This document shows positions 1 to 10,861 of a stretch of 64,000 bases of DNA, one piece after another. The position numbers and the translations under genes were made by a program. Under the pieces are notes generated by a model that worked only from the letters and a program-made list of their open reading frames with translations, was not told where the DNA came from and ran no database searches. Position 1 is the stretch's first letter. Each line of letters opens with the position of its first letter. This DNA comes from Tetragonia tetragonoides (lineage: Eukaryota; Streptophyta; Magnoliopsida; Caryophyllales; Aizoaceae): the NCBI GenBank assembly GCA_038025085.1, contig CM076154.1, positions 22,611,001 to 22,675,000 on the forward strand. The letters run 5' to 3'.

Positions 1-495
1 AAAATGGTTAAAACATATGAACAATTTAAATGCAATAGGTTAAGCAATCATTGACTAAAACATATAAAAAACAATGGACAGTATAACCGCTTTAAGCGAT
101 CAATGACTGAAGCATATAAAATAATGGACAGTATAACCACAACAATTTAAGCGATCATTGACTGAAACATATAAAGAAAAATAATGCACAGTATAACCGC
201 AACAGTTTAAGCGATCATTGACTGAAACATATAAAGAAAAATAATGGACAGTATAACCGCAACAGTTTAAGCGATCATTGACTGAAACATATAAAGTAAC
301 TTTGCAGAGGGACAGTTTAACCGCAATAGCTTAAGCGATCATTGACTAACCCTAAAAATTTGTAACCTTGTAGAAGGATAGTTTAACCCCAATAATTTTA
401 GCGATCATTGACTAACCCCAAAAATTTGTAACCTTGTAGAGGGACAGTTTAACCGCAATAACTTTGGCGATCATTGACTAACCCCGAAAATTTGT
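1..495. repeat. Tandem repeat, unit about 50-66 bp, about 8 copies
   Basis: Units share the core GCGATCATTGACT preceded by a CAGT(A/T)TAACCGCAA-like stretch. The first five copies end in a CATATAAAG-type spacer; the last three end in AAAATTTGTA and CTTGTAGAGG spacers, so there are two sub-types. It lies at the 3' side of the gag-only Tat-like element. It has no direct-repeat/unique-spacer structure of the CRISPR kind. Confidence 0.85.
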
Positions 496-2709
496 AGTGT
501 CGTGTCGTGTTGCTTAACAAGTGCCGTTGAAAATTTCAGGCTTATAAATAAATCGGGCGCTCCGGGTCGTGAGAGTTGTCACCGTGTAGATCCGAGTTTT
601 AGTACCTGGGGCCTGCAAAAATAAACGGGTTAGTTTAACCTGTAAATAGTTGGTACCGTAAAATGGGCCAACTGTCGAATTTGAATTGTGGGCCCGAGGG
701 CTTTGCTCCCGCGCGTTTGATACTGATATTGCCGCAAGATGAACTGTAATAACGAACTCTGGTCTGGAAAAAGGGGCCTTGGGTCAGCAAAGGGGCCCGC
801 GCGCTTGGCTGTTATTGGAAGGTTATCTCCATTCTTGGTTGTAGTTGGAAGGTCGCTTCTGGACTTGATCATGAGTTCCAGGCTTGACTGGTTTTGATGG
901 AGATTGGGTAGACTCAAACCTGCAGTGAAAATATGCACATAGGGAAAAGATGCAATAGACATGCCCGACTGACCATGACAAGATGCACAAGACATGACAT
1001 AGTAATATGCACGGGGAAAAGGGAAATTGACATGTAAACACGTAGGGACTCAAGACACTGAGAAATTATGTACACATGCATGCCTTTGAAGGCGACTCTA
1101 GTACTTATGTAAATATGATGTATGCAGATTCTATTGACTCACAGCTCCATGCAGCTAGCTTAACATGCACGACTCTCCTATAGGGTCCGAAGAGGGTCTT
1201 CATATGGGAAAAGTTTTTGTGCTCAAGAATTTCATTCCTGTGGTGGATCTTGACAGAGTAAGAGACAAGTGGACAAGACTCAGTGCAGTCAAGGGAGAAT
1301 CAGCCCCCAGTTTGATATGTGGTTCTTGATGGTTATGACCTACTCGAGAAGCTATGGGTGTTGATGCGGCGGTACAAAATATCCTAACTTAAGGTATGGG
1401 GACGGAATGGACAACTTGGAACGTAGCGGGCAAAAAACCAACTCAGTCTGAAAAACCCCCAGTTAGGAAGTCTATGTGCGAGCCTACGAGAAAGGTGATG
1501 AGTATGACCTCTAGATGACTGACCAAAGAGCGCTTACATGAGAACAATGTTCTAAATTCTCAAATATTTAAGTTGCCTCAAGATGTTGAATTTGTTTTAT
1601 ATACTTTTTTTTTGGTTGCCCTAACTTTTGCCTAGGCCGCCCTTTCGAGTTTTCAACCTACCGGGCTCATTTTTTTTAGCCTTAGATGAGAATGGTGGAA
1701 TGAGAGAACTCATGGTCATGTGACAAAGTGGTTGTCGTGGCCGGACCTCCTTGAGGTTTCCTACGTATCCAGTTTATGGAATCAGGCCAACGTAGTTCAG
1801 GACCGTACAATTGAATGGTCGTACCTCTTGGAGGGCTTTTGGGTTGTAATGTCAGGCTGGGTTGAGGTGTCAAAGAAAGGATAAAGGCTCAAATAAACCC
1901 AATGTAAATCCCCTCCCCAAAGTATACTAGATGGTATAGAAGTCTGTGATCTAGGTGAGGTGGCTAAGGGACCTATGTGTTAGGTAATGTCACCGTTTGG
2001 TTGTGCTTGAAGTGTTTGCACTCTTTTGGATCTTTGATCGCTCTCGAGTTTTTTTTCTCTTTTGGTTTTTTTTTTGTTTTTGCTCTTGAACTTTCGAGTT
2101 CTCTCTTCTTTTTTTTCTTGGTGGCTCTTTGTTTTTGTAGGTCGGTCCACCTTGCCTAGAAGTTTACTTCTATTCTCATGTCGCACACACCCGTTCCCCG
2201 GGTAAGGATGATGTGGTTAAGAAATGAAAGGCTATGTGTTTGGCTCAAAGGGTTGCAAGTGGTAATGATGTATAGGGTAGTAAAGGATATTGATGTGAGG
2301 TGCCAAATGAATGCCTCCTGTCCTCGGCACGGACGGTTCAACTGTATATCCTCCATGGGGATGATCATAAGGGAGTCTTTGTTTAATGTTTTCCACAATA
2401 AAGGCTTTCTTTTGATTTTTTTTTGATTTTTTTTAATTTCGTCATAGGAAACTTAAGTTCGTCATAGAATTGAACAAAGAACAATGATGGGAATCAAAAT
2501 GCAATCTTTAGTGAATCGAAGAAAAGCATTACATGAGAAGTAAGATAGACTCTATGGACGAATTGAAAATACAACTAGCCATTATTAACTTGACCGACTC
2601 AACTAGACTTGCATGCTAGGAAACTTCGACTCTCTTCAACTTCTCGAGCACAGGCTGTTCACACGGACATGAAGGACAACCCCCTGTAGATACTCGCGTT
2701 GTTCACGAC
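496..2709. other. Non-coding 3' region of the gag-only element
   Basis: No ORF here resembles a known protein; all are short and none has retroelement motifs. A pyrimidine-rich tract lies at about 2047-2130. The stretch separates gag from the tandem array where the pol genes of an autonomous relative would be. I see no tRNA, promoter or further repeat that I can support. Confidence 0.5.
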
Positions 2710-3669
2710 TTAAGTGGAGTTCTTAAGAAGGTTATCTTCAATTAGGATGCCCACAACATAGAGCCGGTTGTATGAGTCAATTGCTTGATACTTGAGGTGT
2801 TCCTTGTAAGCGGGTTGCAGGTTCTTGATGAGTTGGCAGATTTGATCAGCTTGCGAAGGTCGCTCAACTAGTTCGGCTATCTTTAGCTTCCAACGCCTAA
2901 GGAAGGTAGTGAATCCCTCATCTTCTTCTTGTTTGGTGATCTCTAACTCTCGATGGGTCATAGGTAGAGCAACATTTTCCTTGTAGCGTGTAAGGAACAC
3001 AGTAGTGAAATCTGACCAAGTGCGGTAGTCTTCCAAATCCAAGGTGTACAACCAACGACGAGTTGGGGCATCAAGAGTCTGTGGGAACAAGTGAATGTAC
3101 ATATTTTTGTCAACTCCTCTTAAACCCATGGTAGTAGTGAAGGATTTGAGGTGGTCTTGTGGATTATCAGTGCCAGTGAATGTCGGAACCTCGGGCATAG
3201 AGAACTTGGCTGGAAGCTTGCCCTTGATCTTAGTGTCAAACTTCCCTACGTTGGTACTATAGTTGGAGATCAAGCCGCTACTCTTGAGTACAGAGGTGAT
3301 CTTAGCCAGCATGACATCTGAACCTTCTTCCTCAGAATCGGAATCGGAAGGGATCCTTGACTCTTCTTCTCTTTTCCTGTCGATATCTTCAACCTTGAGT
3401 CGCAGCCTTTCCAACTCACTCATGAGCTCATCAAGCCTCTCGTCAGTGGTTTTGACCATGGTGAAGTTTGTGGGTGTGATTGGTGAGGTAAGGGATGTAT
3501 TGAGTGGTGACGAGCTTTGTGGTGGTGATGGATTATGGGGTGACGGCCTTTTGGAATGTGGTGGTGTCTTGGGAGTAGCTTGTACACGAACCAATCTGCT
3601 GGACGATCGAGCGCAACCTTTGTCACCGTAATTCTTCCTCGAGCCGCCAATCCTGAACACAAGTGTCAA
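2710..3669 (-). CDS. Retrotransposon gag-like protein (Ty3/gypsy)
   Basis: The ORF encodes 319 residues. Residues 1-70 are basic and Pro/Ser-rich with no recognisable domain; Met71 (codon at 3459) begins a charged segment rich in Glu, Arg and Leu that may form a coiled coil, so it is a plausible true start. An acidic Ser/Glu stretch follows at about 107-117. Residues about 160-290 match the retrotransposon gag core: a PxFTGTDNPQDHL-type motif, an RRWLYTLDL segment and a TWSDFTTVFLTRY segment. Gag forms the cytoplasmic particle that packages element RNA. No CCHC zinc knuckle is present before the stop, so the protein is short or truncated at its C-terminus. It is the only convincing ORF of its element. 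Confidence 0.75.
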   Translation of the reverse strand: MTLVFRIGGSRKNYGDKGCARSSSRLVRVQATPKTPPHSKRPSPHNPSPPQSSSPLNTSLTSPITPTNFTMVKTTDERLDELMSELERLRLKVEDIDRKREEESRIPSDSDSEEEGSDVMLAKITSVLKSSGLISNYSTNVGKFDTKIKGKLPAKFSMPEVPTFTGTDNPQDHLKSFTTTMGLRGVDKNMYIHLFPQTLDAPTRRWLYTLDLEDYRTWSDFTTVFLTRYKENVALPMTHRELEITKQEEDEGFTTFLRRWKLKIAELVERPSQADQICQLIKNLQPAYKEHLKYQAIDSYNRLYVVGILIEDNLLKNST

Positions 3670-5130
3670 CTTAGAAAGACGCCAAAGAAAGGACTTGAAA
3701 ACAAAGACTCGTTATTTTTAGAAGACCCTCGATAACCCCTAAGGTGAATGTGCCTATGGACGTCTTATATGAACTTGAATGCATGACGACGACAATGGAA
3801 TGACAGAGTTACGACAACAATATGCAAGATGCATGACGAACTGACCTTGACATGTATTGCAATGAATGGATGCTTCCTAGAATGACTCTAAAGCACTTAA
3901 TGAATGACCTTTCTGGACTTCTAGTGCATGAGACGTAATGAACAAATGGAGACATTGATGAATGCAAGACTCGAATTTTTTTACAAATCCATATGCAAAA
4001 TGACGACAATGCAAACATGACGACTAGTTATGAATCCTAGCATGGAGCGTCTAATAGGTACAATGCAAAGAAATGGAAAAGAAGAAAATAAAAAACCTAA
4101 GCCTAAATGCCCGATTATTTCCCCTCATATCAAAGGAAAAAAAAAATGAAGTCGATGAACGAAAATGAAAAAAATAGAAAAAGACGGATCATCCAATTTT
4201 TATTTTTTTTTTGATTTTTCTAGATTCAAAGAAAATGGAAAATGGGATAAAATAAAATAAAAAAGAAATTTGTCAATTTTTTTATTTTCCGAATTTTTTC
4301 ATTTTATTCGGCGTTTTTTTTTTGACTCAAAGAAAATAGAAAATGGGATAAATATAAAAAAAAGGAACTTCGGCATTTTTTTTTTTGATTTTTGGAATTT
4401 ATTTTATTTTTTAATTTTTTTTTGCCGAATTTGAATTAATAAAAAAAAATAATGAAGAAAAGCCCCTCTACCATTCTGTATAAATGGAGAGGGGAATTGG
4501 AGAGACTGTCTCTTTTTTTTACTTAAAGTCCTAGAAAATTGTTTATGACTTCGACGCTATATGAAAATATATCATTGGGGAAACGAGTGCTCATTGAATT
4601 GAATTCTCGCACAATTTTTGGGCATTAGGAACTAGCTAAAAAAAAAAGAAAGGACTCCTAGCACGTAAGTACATGTTGGCACATAGTCACGGTATTCATG
4701 CATTCAAAAGCATTACAACAACGCAGTTTACAGGCAAACATGTGGTCAGACGGGCATTACAACTACACATGCACAACAAGCAAGCGAATGCACGAATGTG
4801 GGCTAGAGGCTTTTGGCTCCTGTAAGGTTACCAACACAAATTACAATTTCCGTTCGGCGGATGGTCGACAAATCAATTGTAATTCTTTTCATCAACAAAG
4901 GATTGATGAGTCATGGGTGAGGAAGCGTCGATTTGCACGATATGACAACTGTATATTCCTTTAGATATAAGCGTTGTCTACGAGTTGCGACACAAACTTC
5001 CTCGAGGGTCGATAAGGGTCAAAAGGTTGTGCCAAAGCACATGCAAATGATGCAAATGATGCAAAAATATGGAACATGTAATTAAAAAATTAAGCAAACT
5101 TGACTTTCGAGTCTCACCCTCTTAAATAAA
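3670..5130 (-). other. Leader between PBS and gag, with AT-rich low-complexity tract
   Basis: No protein-coding signal is seen. At about 4085-4460 the DNA is A/T-rich with runs of A and T; a segment of roughly 100 bp beginning with an AAAGAAAAT(G/A)GAAAATGGGATAAA motif occurs twice in a row (about 4227 and 4327). Long non-coding leaders are usual in Tat-type elements. Confidence 0.5.
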
Positions 5131-5148
5131 TCCCCAGTGAAGTCTCCA
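5131..5148 (-). promoter_or_regulatory. Primer binding site (tRNA-Arg-like, Tat type)
   Basis: Minus-strand reading is TGGAGACTTCACTGGGGA, one base inside the LTR edge. It differs at two places from the TGGCGACTCCACTGGGGA type familiar from Tat/Ogre elements. It fixes both the orientation and the LTR end. Confidence 0.65.
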
Positions 5149-5977
5149 CTGTAAGGACCCGGTATTTTCCTACGTGTTTCCACGGAGTGCGTCCTTATAG
5201 AAAATTTGTCAATTGGGGGTTTAGATAAGTTCAAGGGACCATCGAGTTAGAAAAGCTTTTGAAAAGACTTGAATTGAATAAAACCATGAAAGAGGTCACA
5301 AATCTGCTATCGGCGTTTTATCGAAGGGACAAACCGAAGGGACAACCCAATAGCGCGAAAAGTGAACTGATCATGTTTTTAGAAAGACTCCCGCTTATAT
5401 GAAACATATAAGTACCCAAGAATAATAGGTTCGGGGGCGAAGGTACGAGATGGGAAGGTGATAGGCACCCAACTTGCCCGTATTATGACGACCTCTACTA
5501 ACTCAAGTTTGCTTAATAATTTAAAGACATGATTCCCACACAAACCGGATTAACAACCTAGACATGGACTATTAATTCGTTCATCACAAGCATCACAACA
5601 TTTATTTTTAACCCTTATTTAGACATGCATTTGATTGACAAGTTGGGCAGCACAACGACTATACAGACAGTATTTAGGAAGCAAAAAGACGTTATTCTAG
5701 CATGATATCTACATTATGACTACTTAGAAAATAAACACTTAAGAAATTAATTTAATTTGAGCCCTCAGGAATTTGTACCTGAACTGTAGGCTATATTTGA
5801 CAAGAATAGTAAATATAGATCTCAAGTAAAGAAAGAGGGGGAAGCTCGGCGTCAATACTCCCGAGAATAGAATAGAATTGTTTATGGGAGAACGAGGGAG
5901 AAGCTCAGAGTCAATACTACTGAGAATAGAGGGTGTCAACTGTAGAGTGTGTGTTTTGAACTGAGAGTGAAGGGTTG

Positions 5978-5985
5978 TTTATATA
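5978..5985 (-). promoter_or_regulatory. TATA box in LTR
   Basis: TATATAAA on the minus strand inside the LTR, in a position fitting the U3/R promoter of the element, with transcription running toward gag. Confidence 0.5.
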
Positions 5986-6070
5986 GGCGTGGAAAAGTAG
6001 GGTTGTACGGTCCAATTTGACTTGAAAAATGAGACAGGCTTGAAAAATGAGCCGGTCCTGAAGGAAAAGG

Positions 6071-6155
6071 CAGCACCGCTAGCGGCGCTGGACGAGGCCA
6101 CTAGCGGCCCTGGTTAGCGCCGCTAGTCAGCGCCGCTAGCGGCGCTGGACTGGGC
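6071..6155. repeat. GC-rich (GCCGCTAGCGGCGCTGGAC)-like repeat inside LTR
   Basis: About four degenerate copies of a self-complementary GCTAGCGGC motif lie in otherwise AT-rich LTR sequence. The motif can fold into short hairpins. Confidence 0.7.
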
Positions 6156-6714
6156 CGCTGACAGCTTTTCAGCTGGATTTTGTTTGGGACGTATCTCACT
6201 CGTTTGGTCTCCGAATTGGATGATTCAAGGTGTGTTGGAAAGATTATTGTGTCTAGTTTCCTATGGATTTTACTTAAGGTCCAAATGTTTTGTTTATCTC
6301 TATATATTCTGGAAAGAGTAAGGAGAGGTCAGTTTTGGAGTGCGCATCAGTGTTGGGCTTGTAACTCCTTGGTTGGGAATGTGGTGTGGGCTCATGATAT
6401 GTCATTGGAAAGCTATTTGAATAAGGAATCCAAAATTGTAAGGCTCAAAAATTAATTCAAGCAAATGAACTCCCAATTGGGGCTGAAAACACGGTCCATG
6501 GTATTCGACTACATCTTTGTTTAGCCATAACTCTTAGGTGTGAAAGCTCTTGAAAGGGGCTTTTAAATGAAGTGGGAATTAAGGAGTGTTTAGAGGAAAA
6601 ACCTGAGACCTTATCTTAACTATAAAGCAAAAATAGCAGTTCAAGCTTAAAACTTACTCCTTTCATCATCGGGCTTTTGCGGAGAAATCTGAAGACGCTT
6701 TTTTGGCGTCTACA

Positions 6715-8257
6715 TATGCAATCACATTTTATCAATTATTACTATCAACGATAATCATCTTCCCGAAGCTTGAATTGTACATTATCCTCAATGTAAAAAA
6801 TACAATAATATACGAAAGGGAAGATGGAGAGAATACTCACAAGGCCTCACCCGGATGGGGAGGTAAGGAATTAAGGTGAGCAAATGAGCTTGTGGAAAGG
6901 CGTGCACCTTTCTTTGGAACGACCACCCGTAGTCTCCAATGAACACAAGTCAACCATTTTACGGACCAATCACCATCAACTGGTAACCAATTCACCAGGA
7001 ACTAGGAACCAATTTATCAAGGGTCCAAAAGTAACCCTGGACCATATATCCCAAGTGAAAAGTGCTCCAAGTTATCAGTATTAATCACGGATTAAGTGTC
7101 CAAAATTGAGCCTCAACCAAGGGAATACTTGTGAGACATCCACTGGAGAGTAAAATGAACCACCAAATAGATGATTTCCGATGAGAGTCCAGTAAATAAC
7201 CACTAGCTCTCGACGCAAAATCGAGCCCTGAATCACCCACGAGCACTACGCAGATGGGCAAATATGGAACCTCCCAGCAAGGGAACGTGAAGGTCAATGC
7301 AATTGGTGGCTGGCGATGGGTGTTTGCGGTGAAGAGGGAGCATTCGGGTTGTAGGTGGTGGGATGTGATGCGGTGGTGGTGGATAGAGAGAAAGGCAGAG
7401 GGACAGAGGAGGTGAGAGAATAGGAAGGCGATAGGGAGTGACGAGAGGCAGGGGTGTGGGGTGGGTTAGAGTGAGGAGAGAGAGAATTGGGCGACTGGGG
7501 TGAAGCGGGAGTGAAGCCCGTGTGAGGAGTTCTGCCTGATCGGGTTGGTTGGGGGCCGATTTGCCCCCTGACCAGGCGGGTGAGGCAGTGAGGTGGAGAA
7601 GGTGGTGAACGACCGGGCTGTTTTGTGGTGGAGTTCTGCCCGGGTAGGCTCGGTGGTGGTAAGTCTTGGAGCAGGGCCGTCCCTAAGGTTTTAGAGGCCC
7701 CGGGGCAGGATAAAAGTGAGGGCCCCTGATGTATGAATAACTTGTTTTATCGCAAAAAATAAAATAAAAATAGAGGCCATAGAGATTTGAACTCAGGACC
7801 CAATGTACATAAGGAGCAACACAACTCATTTCCAACCAAGGAACCACCCCCTTTTTCATGTTTAGTGTTTGCAAGTTTTTTTATTTAACTTAATTTTTCA
7901 TTGTTGTTTGGGCCCTACTCAGGCTGGGGCCCTAGACGGTCGCCCCTCTGGCCACCCCCTTGGGCCGGCTCTGTCTTGGAGCTGAGGGGTGGACCTGACC
8001 GAGCACGGTCAGGCGTGGTGGTGGCGCAGAAGTGCGCCCGACCGGGTGCGGGGTGAGCTGCTGACACCTGGCAATGCCTGGCCGTGCGTGGTGGATTGCG
8101 AAAACTCGCCCGGTCAGGCACAGCAGACAGAGGCGGTGGGCTGTGACCTCCGGGTCAGGCGATTGGTGGCCGGCTCTTCCACCTGATCGTGCAAGGTGGC
8201 TGAGGATCCACAAATTGAATTTGATTAAGTATTTTTTTTTTTTTTTTTGGGGTAAAG
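6715..8257. other. Gene-free stretch, probably Athila 3' region
   Basis: 6715-7310 is mixed-composition DNA with no ORF of note. 7310-7520 is G/purine-rich. 7520-7663 and 7982-8215 are GC-rich and carry many variants of CTGACCGG/CCGGTCAG, so they look like one block split by the MITE at 7672-7973. A run of about 18 T lies at 8231-8249, just past the integrase stop. No 3' LTR or env-like ORF could be identified. Assignment to Athila is inference from position. Confidence 0.4.
7672..7973. mobile_element. hAT-type MITE with 8-bp target duplication
   Basis: The 302-bp element starts CAGGGCCGTCCCTAAGG and its other end reads, in reverse complement, CAGAGCCGGCCCAAGGG. It is flanked on both sides by the identical octamer TCTTGGAG (7664-7671 and 7974-7981). 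Imperfect terminal inverted repeats beginning CAG(G/A)G plus an 8-bp duplication are the hallmark of hAT superfamily insertions. It has no transposase ORF, so it is non-autonomous. Confidence 0.88.
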
Positions 8258-10060
8258 CTATAAATTTGGGTTACCTTCCAAGAAGCGCTCTTTTAAGGTC
8301 GAGAGCTTGACACAATGAGTCATTGATGCGGTTTGAGCATCGGAAAGGGTAAACTCAACCCATACACCTATAGGATCCCCCGCCTTGTAATGCTTAAGGC
8401 GGTGTCCATTCACCTTGAACGTTTCCGCATCATCTTTTAAAGGGCGCACCTCAATAGCGCCATAAGATAACACTTTGACCACTTTAAAAGGGCCCGACCA
8501 TCGGGACTTAAGCTTTCCTAGAAAGAGTTTGAGTCGGGAATTGAAAAGAAGTACCAAATCACCTTCCTGAAACTCTCTTCTATTGATGTTCTTGTCATGC
8601 CATCTTTTAGTTTTCTCCTTACAGATGCGAGAACTCTCACAGGCATCTAACCTCAACTTATCAAGCTCATTGAGTTGAAGAAGCCGCCTCTCACTAGCGA
8701 CTTTGAAATCATAGTTAAGGGCCTTGATTGCCAAATAAGCACGATGTTCAAGCTCAACGGGAAGATGACAAGACTTTTCATAGACTAACCGAAATGGGGT
8801 GGTACCAATAAGTGTCTTGAAGGCGGTCCTATAAGCCCAAAGGGCATCATCAAGCTTTAAGGACCAATCCTTCTTTGAGCTAGACACCGTTTTCTCTAGA
8901 ATTTTGTTGATCTCACGGTTAGAAACTTCAACTTGGCCACTCGTTTGAGGGTAGTAGGCCAAACCAACCTTGTGAAAAACACCATACTTCTTCAAAAGAG
9001 CCTCAAACTTATGCTCAATGAAGCGAGAACCGCCATCACTTATCAATACTCGAGGCACACCAAATCGAGGAAATATTGTCTTCTTGAAATACTTAGCCAC
9101 AATACGAGCATCATTGGTTTGTGTAGCAATGGCCTCGACCCATTTGGAGGCATAGTCAACCGCCATCAATATGTACTTGTGGCCACAAGAAGTAGGAAAA
9201 GGACCCATGAAGTCGATTCCCCATACATCAAATACCTCAACCTCAAGAATACCGGTCAACGGTGTCTCATTCCTTCTAGAGAGATTCCCGGTTCGTTGGC
9301 AACTATCACACTCTTGCACATGCTTTTGAGCATCTTTGAACATTGTTTTCCAATAGAACTCGGATTGAAAGAATTTTTCCACGGTTTTGGAGGCACTAGC
9401 ATGGCCACCACAAGGTAGACCATGGCAATGAGAGAGATCACCTTTCACTTCTTCTTTTGGAACACAACGCCTTAGGATGCTATCGGCGCAAGACTTATTG
9501 AGATGAGGATCCTCCCAAAAGAGAGTCTTGGTATCGGAATAGAACTTCTTCTTTTGGTTGTAATTTATTCCATGAGGGACAATACCGCAAACAAGGTAGT
9601 TCACGATATCCGCATACCAAGGTGCCTCAATTGCTTGGAGAGAGAACAAATGGTCATCGGGAAAAGAGTCATCAATTGGTAACTCCCCATCCCTGCTCAA
9701 CTCATAATAAAGTCGAGAAAGATGGTCGGCTACGGTGTTCTTCGCCCCTTTCTTGTCTTTGATCTCAAGGTCGAATTCTTGGAGTAAGAGAATCCAACGA
9801 ATCAACCTTGGGGTGGCATCCTTCTTGTTCAACAAGTATTTGAGGGTCGAATGGTCGGTATGAACAATGACTTTTGACCCCACAAGATAGGGCCGAAACT
9901 TCTCCATAGAATACACAACCGCAAGGAGCTCTTTCTCGGTCGTGGCATAGTTCAATTGGGCATCATCTAGCGTTTTGCTAGCATAGTGGATAGCATGAAG
10001 CTTGTTGTCTTTCCTTTGCCCAAGGACAGCCCCCACGACATGATCACTAGCGTCGCACAT
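8258..10060 (-). CDS. Athila pol: RNase H and integrase
   Basis: This 600-residue open segment starts at an internal Met ([15 protein letters not shown]), so it is the C-terminal part of a longer polyprotein. Residues about 1-115 are the RNase H/RT connection region ([34 protein letters not shown]). The integrase zinc finger lies at about 205-255 (HGLPCGGHA and CDSCQ). The integrase core follows with its three acidic residues in context: [17 protein letters not shown] and [12 protein letters not shown]. The C-terminus has the usual basic [10 protein letters not shown] and WSGPFKV segments. It is uninterrupted, unlike the upstream pol. Integrase would insert element cDNA into the genome. It is the longest intact piece of this Athila copy. 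Confidence 0.85.
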   Translation of the reverse strand: MCDASDHVVGAVLGQRKDNKLHAIHYASKTLDDAQLNYATTEKELLAVVYSMEKFRPYLVGSKVIVHTDHSTLKYLLNKKDATPRLIRWILLLQEFDLEIKDKKGAKNTVADHLSRLYYELSRDGELPIDDSFPDDHLFSLQAIEAPWYADIVNYLVCGIVPHGINYNQKKKFYSDTKTLFWEDPHLNKSCADSILRRCVPKEEVKGDLSHCHGLPCGGHASASKTVEKFFQSEFYWKTMFKDAQKHVQECDSCQRTGNLSRRNETPLTGILEVEVFDVWGIDFMGPFPTSCGHKYILMAVDYASKWVEAIATQTNDARIVAKYFKKTIFPRFGVPRVLISDGGSRFIEHKFEALLKKYGVFHKVGLAYYPQTSGQVEVSNREINKILEKTVSSSKKDWSLKLDDALWAYRTAFKTLIGTTPFRLVYEKSCHLPVELEHRAYLAIKALNYDFKVASERRLLQLNELDKLRLDACESSRICKEKTKRWHDKNINRREFQEGDLVLLFNSRLKLFLGKLKSRWSGPFKVVKVLSYGAIEVRPLKDDAETFKVNGHRLKHYKAGDPIGVWVEFTLSDAQTASMTHCVKLSTLKERFLEGNPNL

Positions 10061-10064
10061 AACC

Positions 10065-10861
10065 TCAAATGGGAGGTTTCAATGTGGGGGCTATATAATA
10101 TATGGGCGTGGAGATAAGAGCATCTTTCAACCTGTGGAAAGCTTCAAGGCAATCATTAGTAAACACAAATGGGGCATCCTTGACAAGGAGCTTAGTTAGA
10201 GGCTTAGCGATTTTTAGAAAAATCCTTAAAGCGGCGATAAAATCCCGCATGACCAAGGAAACTCCTCACCCCTTTCACCATTAGAAGGGGGTGGCAATCG
10301 CTCAATAACCTCAACTTTTGCCTTGTCAACCTCAATGCCCCGATTCGAGACCAAATGGCCACGGACTATGCCCTCTCGAACCATAAAGTGATATTTCTCC
10401 CAATTTAACACCAAACCAACCTCGTTACATCTTTTCAAAACCTTGGCCAAGTTAACCAAATAATTATCAAAGGAAGACCCACAAACAGAAAAATCATCCA
10501 TAAACACTTCCATGATGTCCTCAATAAACTCAAAAAATATGGCCATCATGCATCGTTGAAGGGTGGCGGGTGCATTGCACAAACCAAAAGGCATTCTCCT
10601 ATAAGAAAATGTGCCATAGGGACAACTGAAAGTGGTCTTTTCTTGGTCATCCGGATGGATAGGGATTTGGAAGAATCCGGAATATCCATCCAAATAACAA
10701 AAGTGTGAATGCCTTGCCAACCTTTCCAACATTTGATCAATGAACGGGAGAGGAAAATGGTCCTTACGGGTGGATTTGTTCAATTTCCTATAGTCAATAC
10801 ACATGCGCCAACCCGATGACCGTTCTAGTGGGAATAAGCTTATCTTTGTCATTTTTGACAA
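10065..10861 (-). pseudogene. Athila reverse transcriptase, frameshifted
   Basis: The 10861-10226 segment encodes RT motifs: RMCIDYRKLNKSTRKDHFPLPFIDQML, LDGYSGFFQIPI, YRRMPFGLCNAPATLQRCM and the catalytic EVFMDDFSV, where FMDD replaces the more usual YxDD as is common in Athila. After RLPPPSNG the frame shifts; the 10256-10065 segment continues with the RT/RNase H connection (FLKIAKPLTKLLVKDAPFVF). The start overlaps the preceding segment by 68 bases in another frame, marking a second frameshift. RT would copy element RNA into cDNA. This copy cannot make a full enzyme. Confidence 0.82.

Larger units (their letters stand above)
1..6714 (-). mobile_element. Non-autonomous Tat-like Ty3/gypsy element, gag only (5' part)
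   Basis: On the minus strand the order is LTR (6714-5150), a primer-binding-site-like sequence (5148-5131), a long leader, one gag-like ORF (3669-2710), then about 2.7 kb of non-coding DNA ending in a tandem repeat at the window edge. No protease, RT, RNase H or integrase motif is visible, so it looks like a large retrotransposon derivative moved in trans. The PBS resembles the arginine-tRNA-type PBS of Tat/Ogre elements, which also often carry tandem repeats before the 3' LTR. The 3' LTR would lie left of the window. It appears to have inserted into the Athila element that starts at 6715, but the target duplication cannot be checked here. Confidence 0.65.
5150..6714 (-). repeat. 5' LTR of the gag-only Tat-like element
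   Basis: Read on the minus strand it begins TGTAGACGCC and ends GGTCCTTACA, giving TGTA...TACA termini, and is followed directly by the PBS. It holds a TATA-like box at 5985-5978 and a GC-rich repeat at about 6071-6155. Length is about 1,565 bp. The partner LTR is outside the window, so the ends rest on termini and PBS position only. Confidence 0.65.

Noticed and set aside
1..495. Possible CRISPR-like array
   Set aside because: The repeats are contiguous tandem units without unique spacers, and the surrounding DNA is plant retrotransposon sequence.
4698..4964. 88-codon plus-strand ORF
   Set aside because: It is antisense in the leader of the gag-only element and has no recognisable motif.
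7915..8310. Overlapping GC-rich ORFs on both strands
   Set aside because: They arise from GC-rich non-coding DNA between the hAT MITE and the Athila integrase; no homology is recognisable and several frames are open at once.
8933..9418. 161-codon plus-strand ORF
   Set aside because: It is antisense to the Athila integrase, which explains its open frame.
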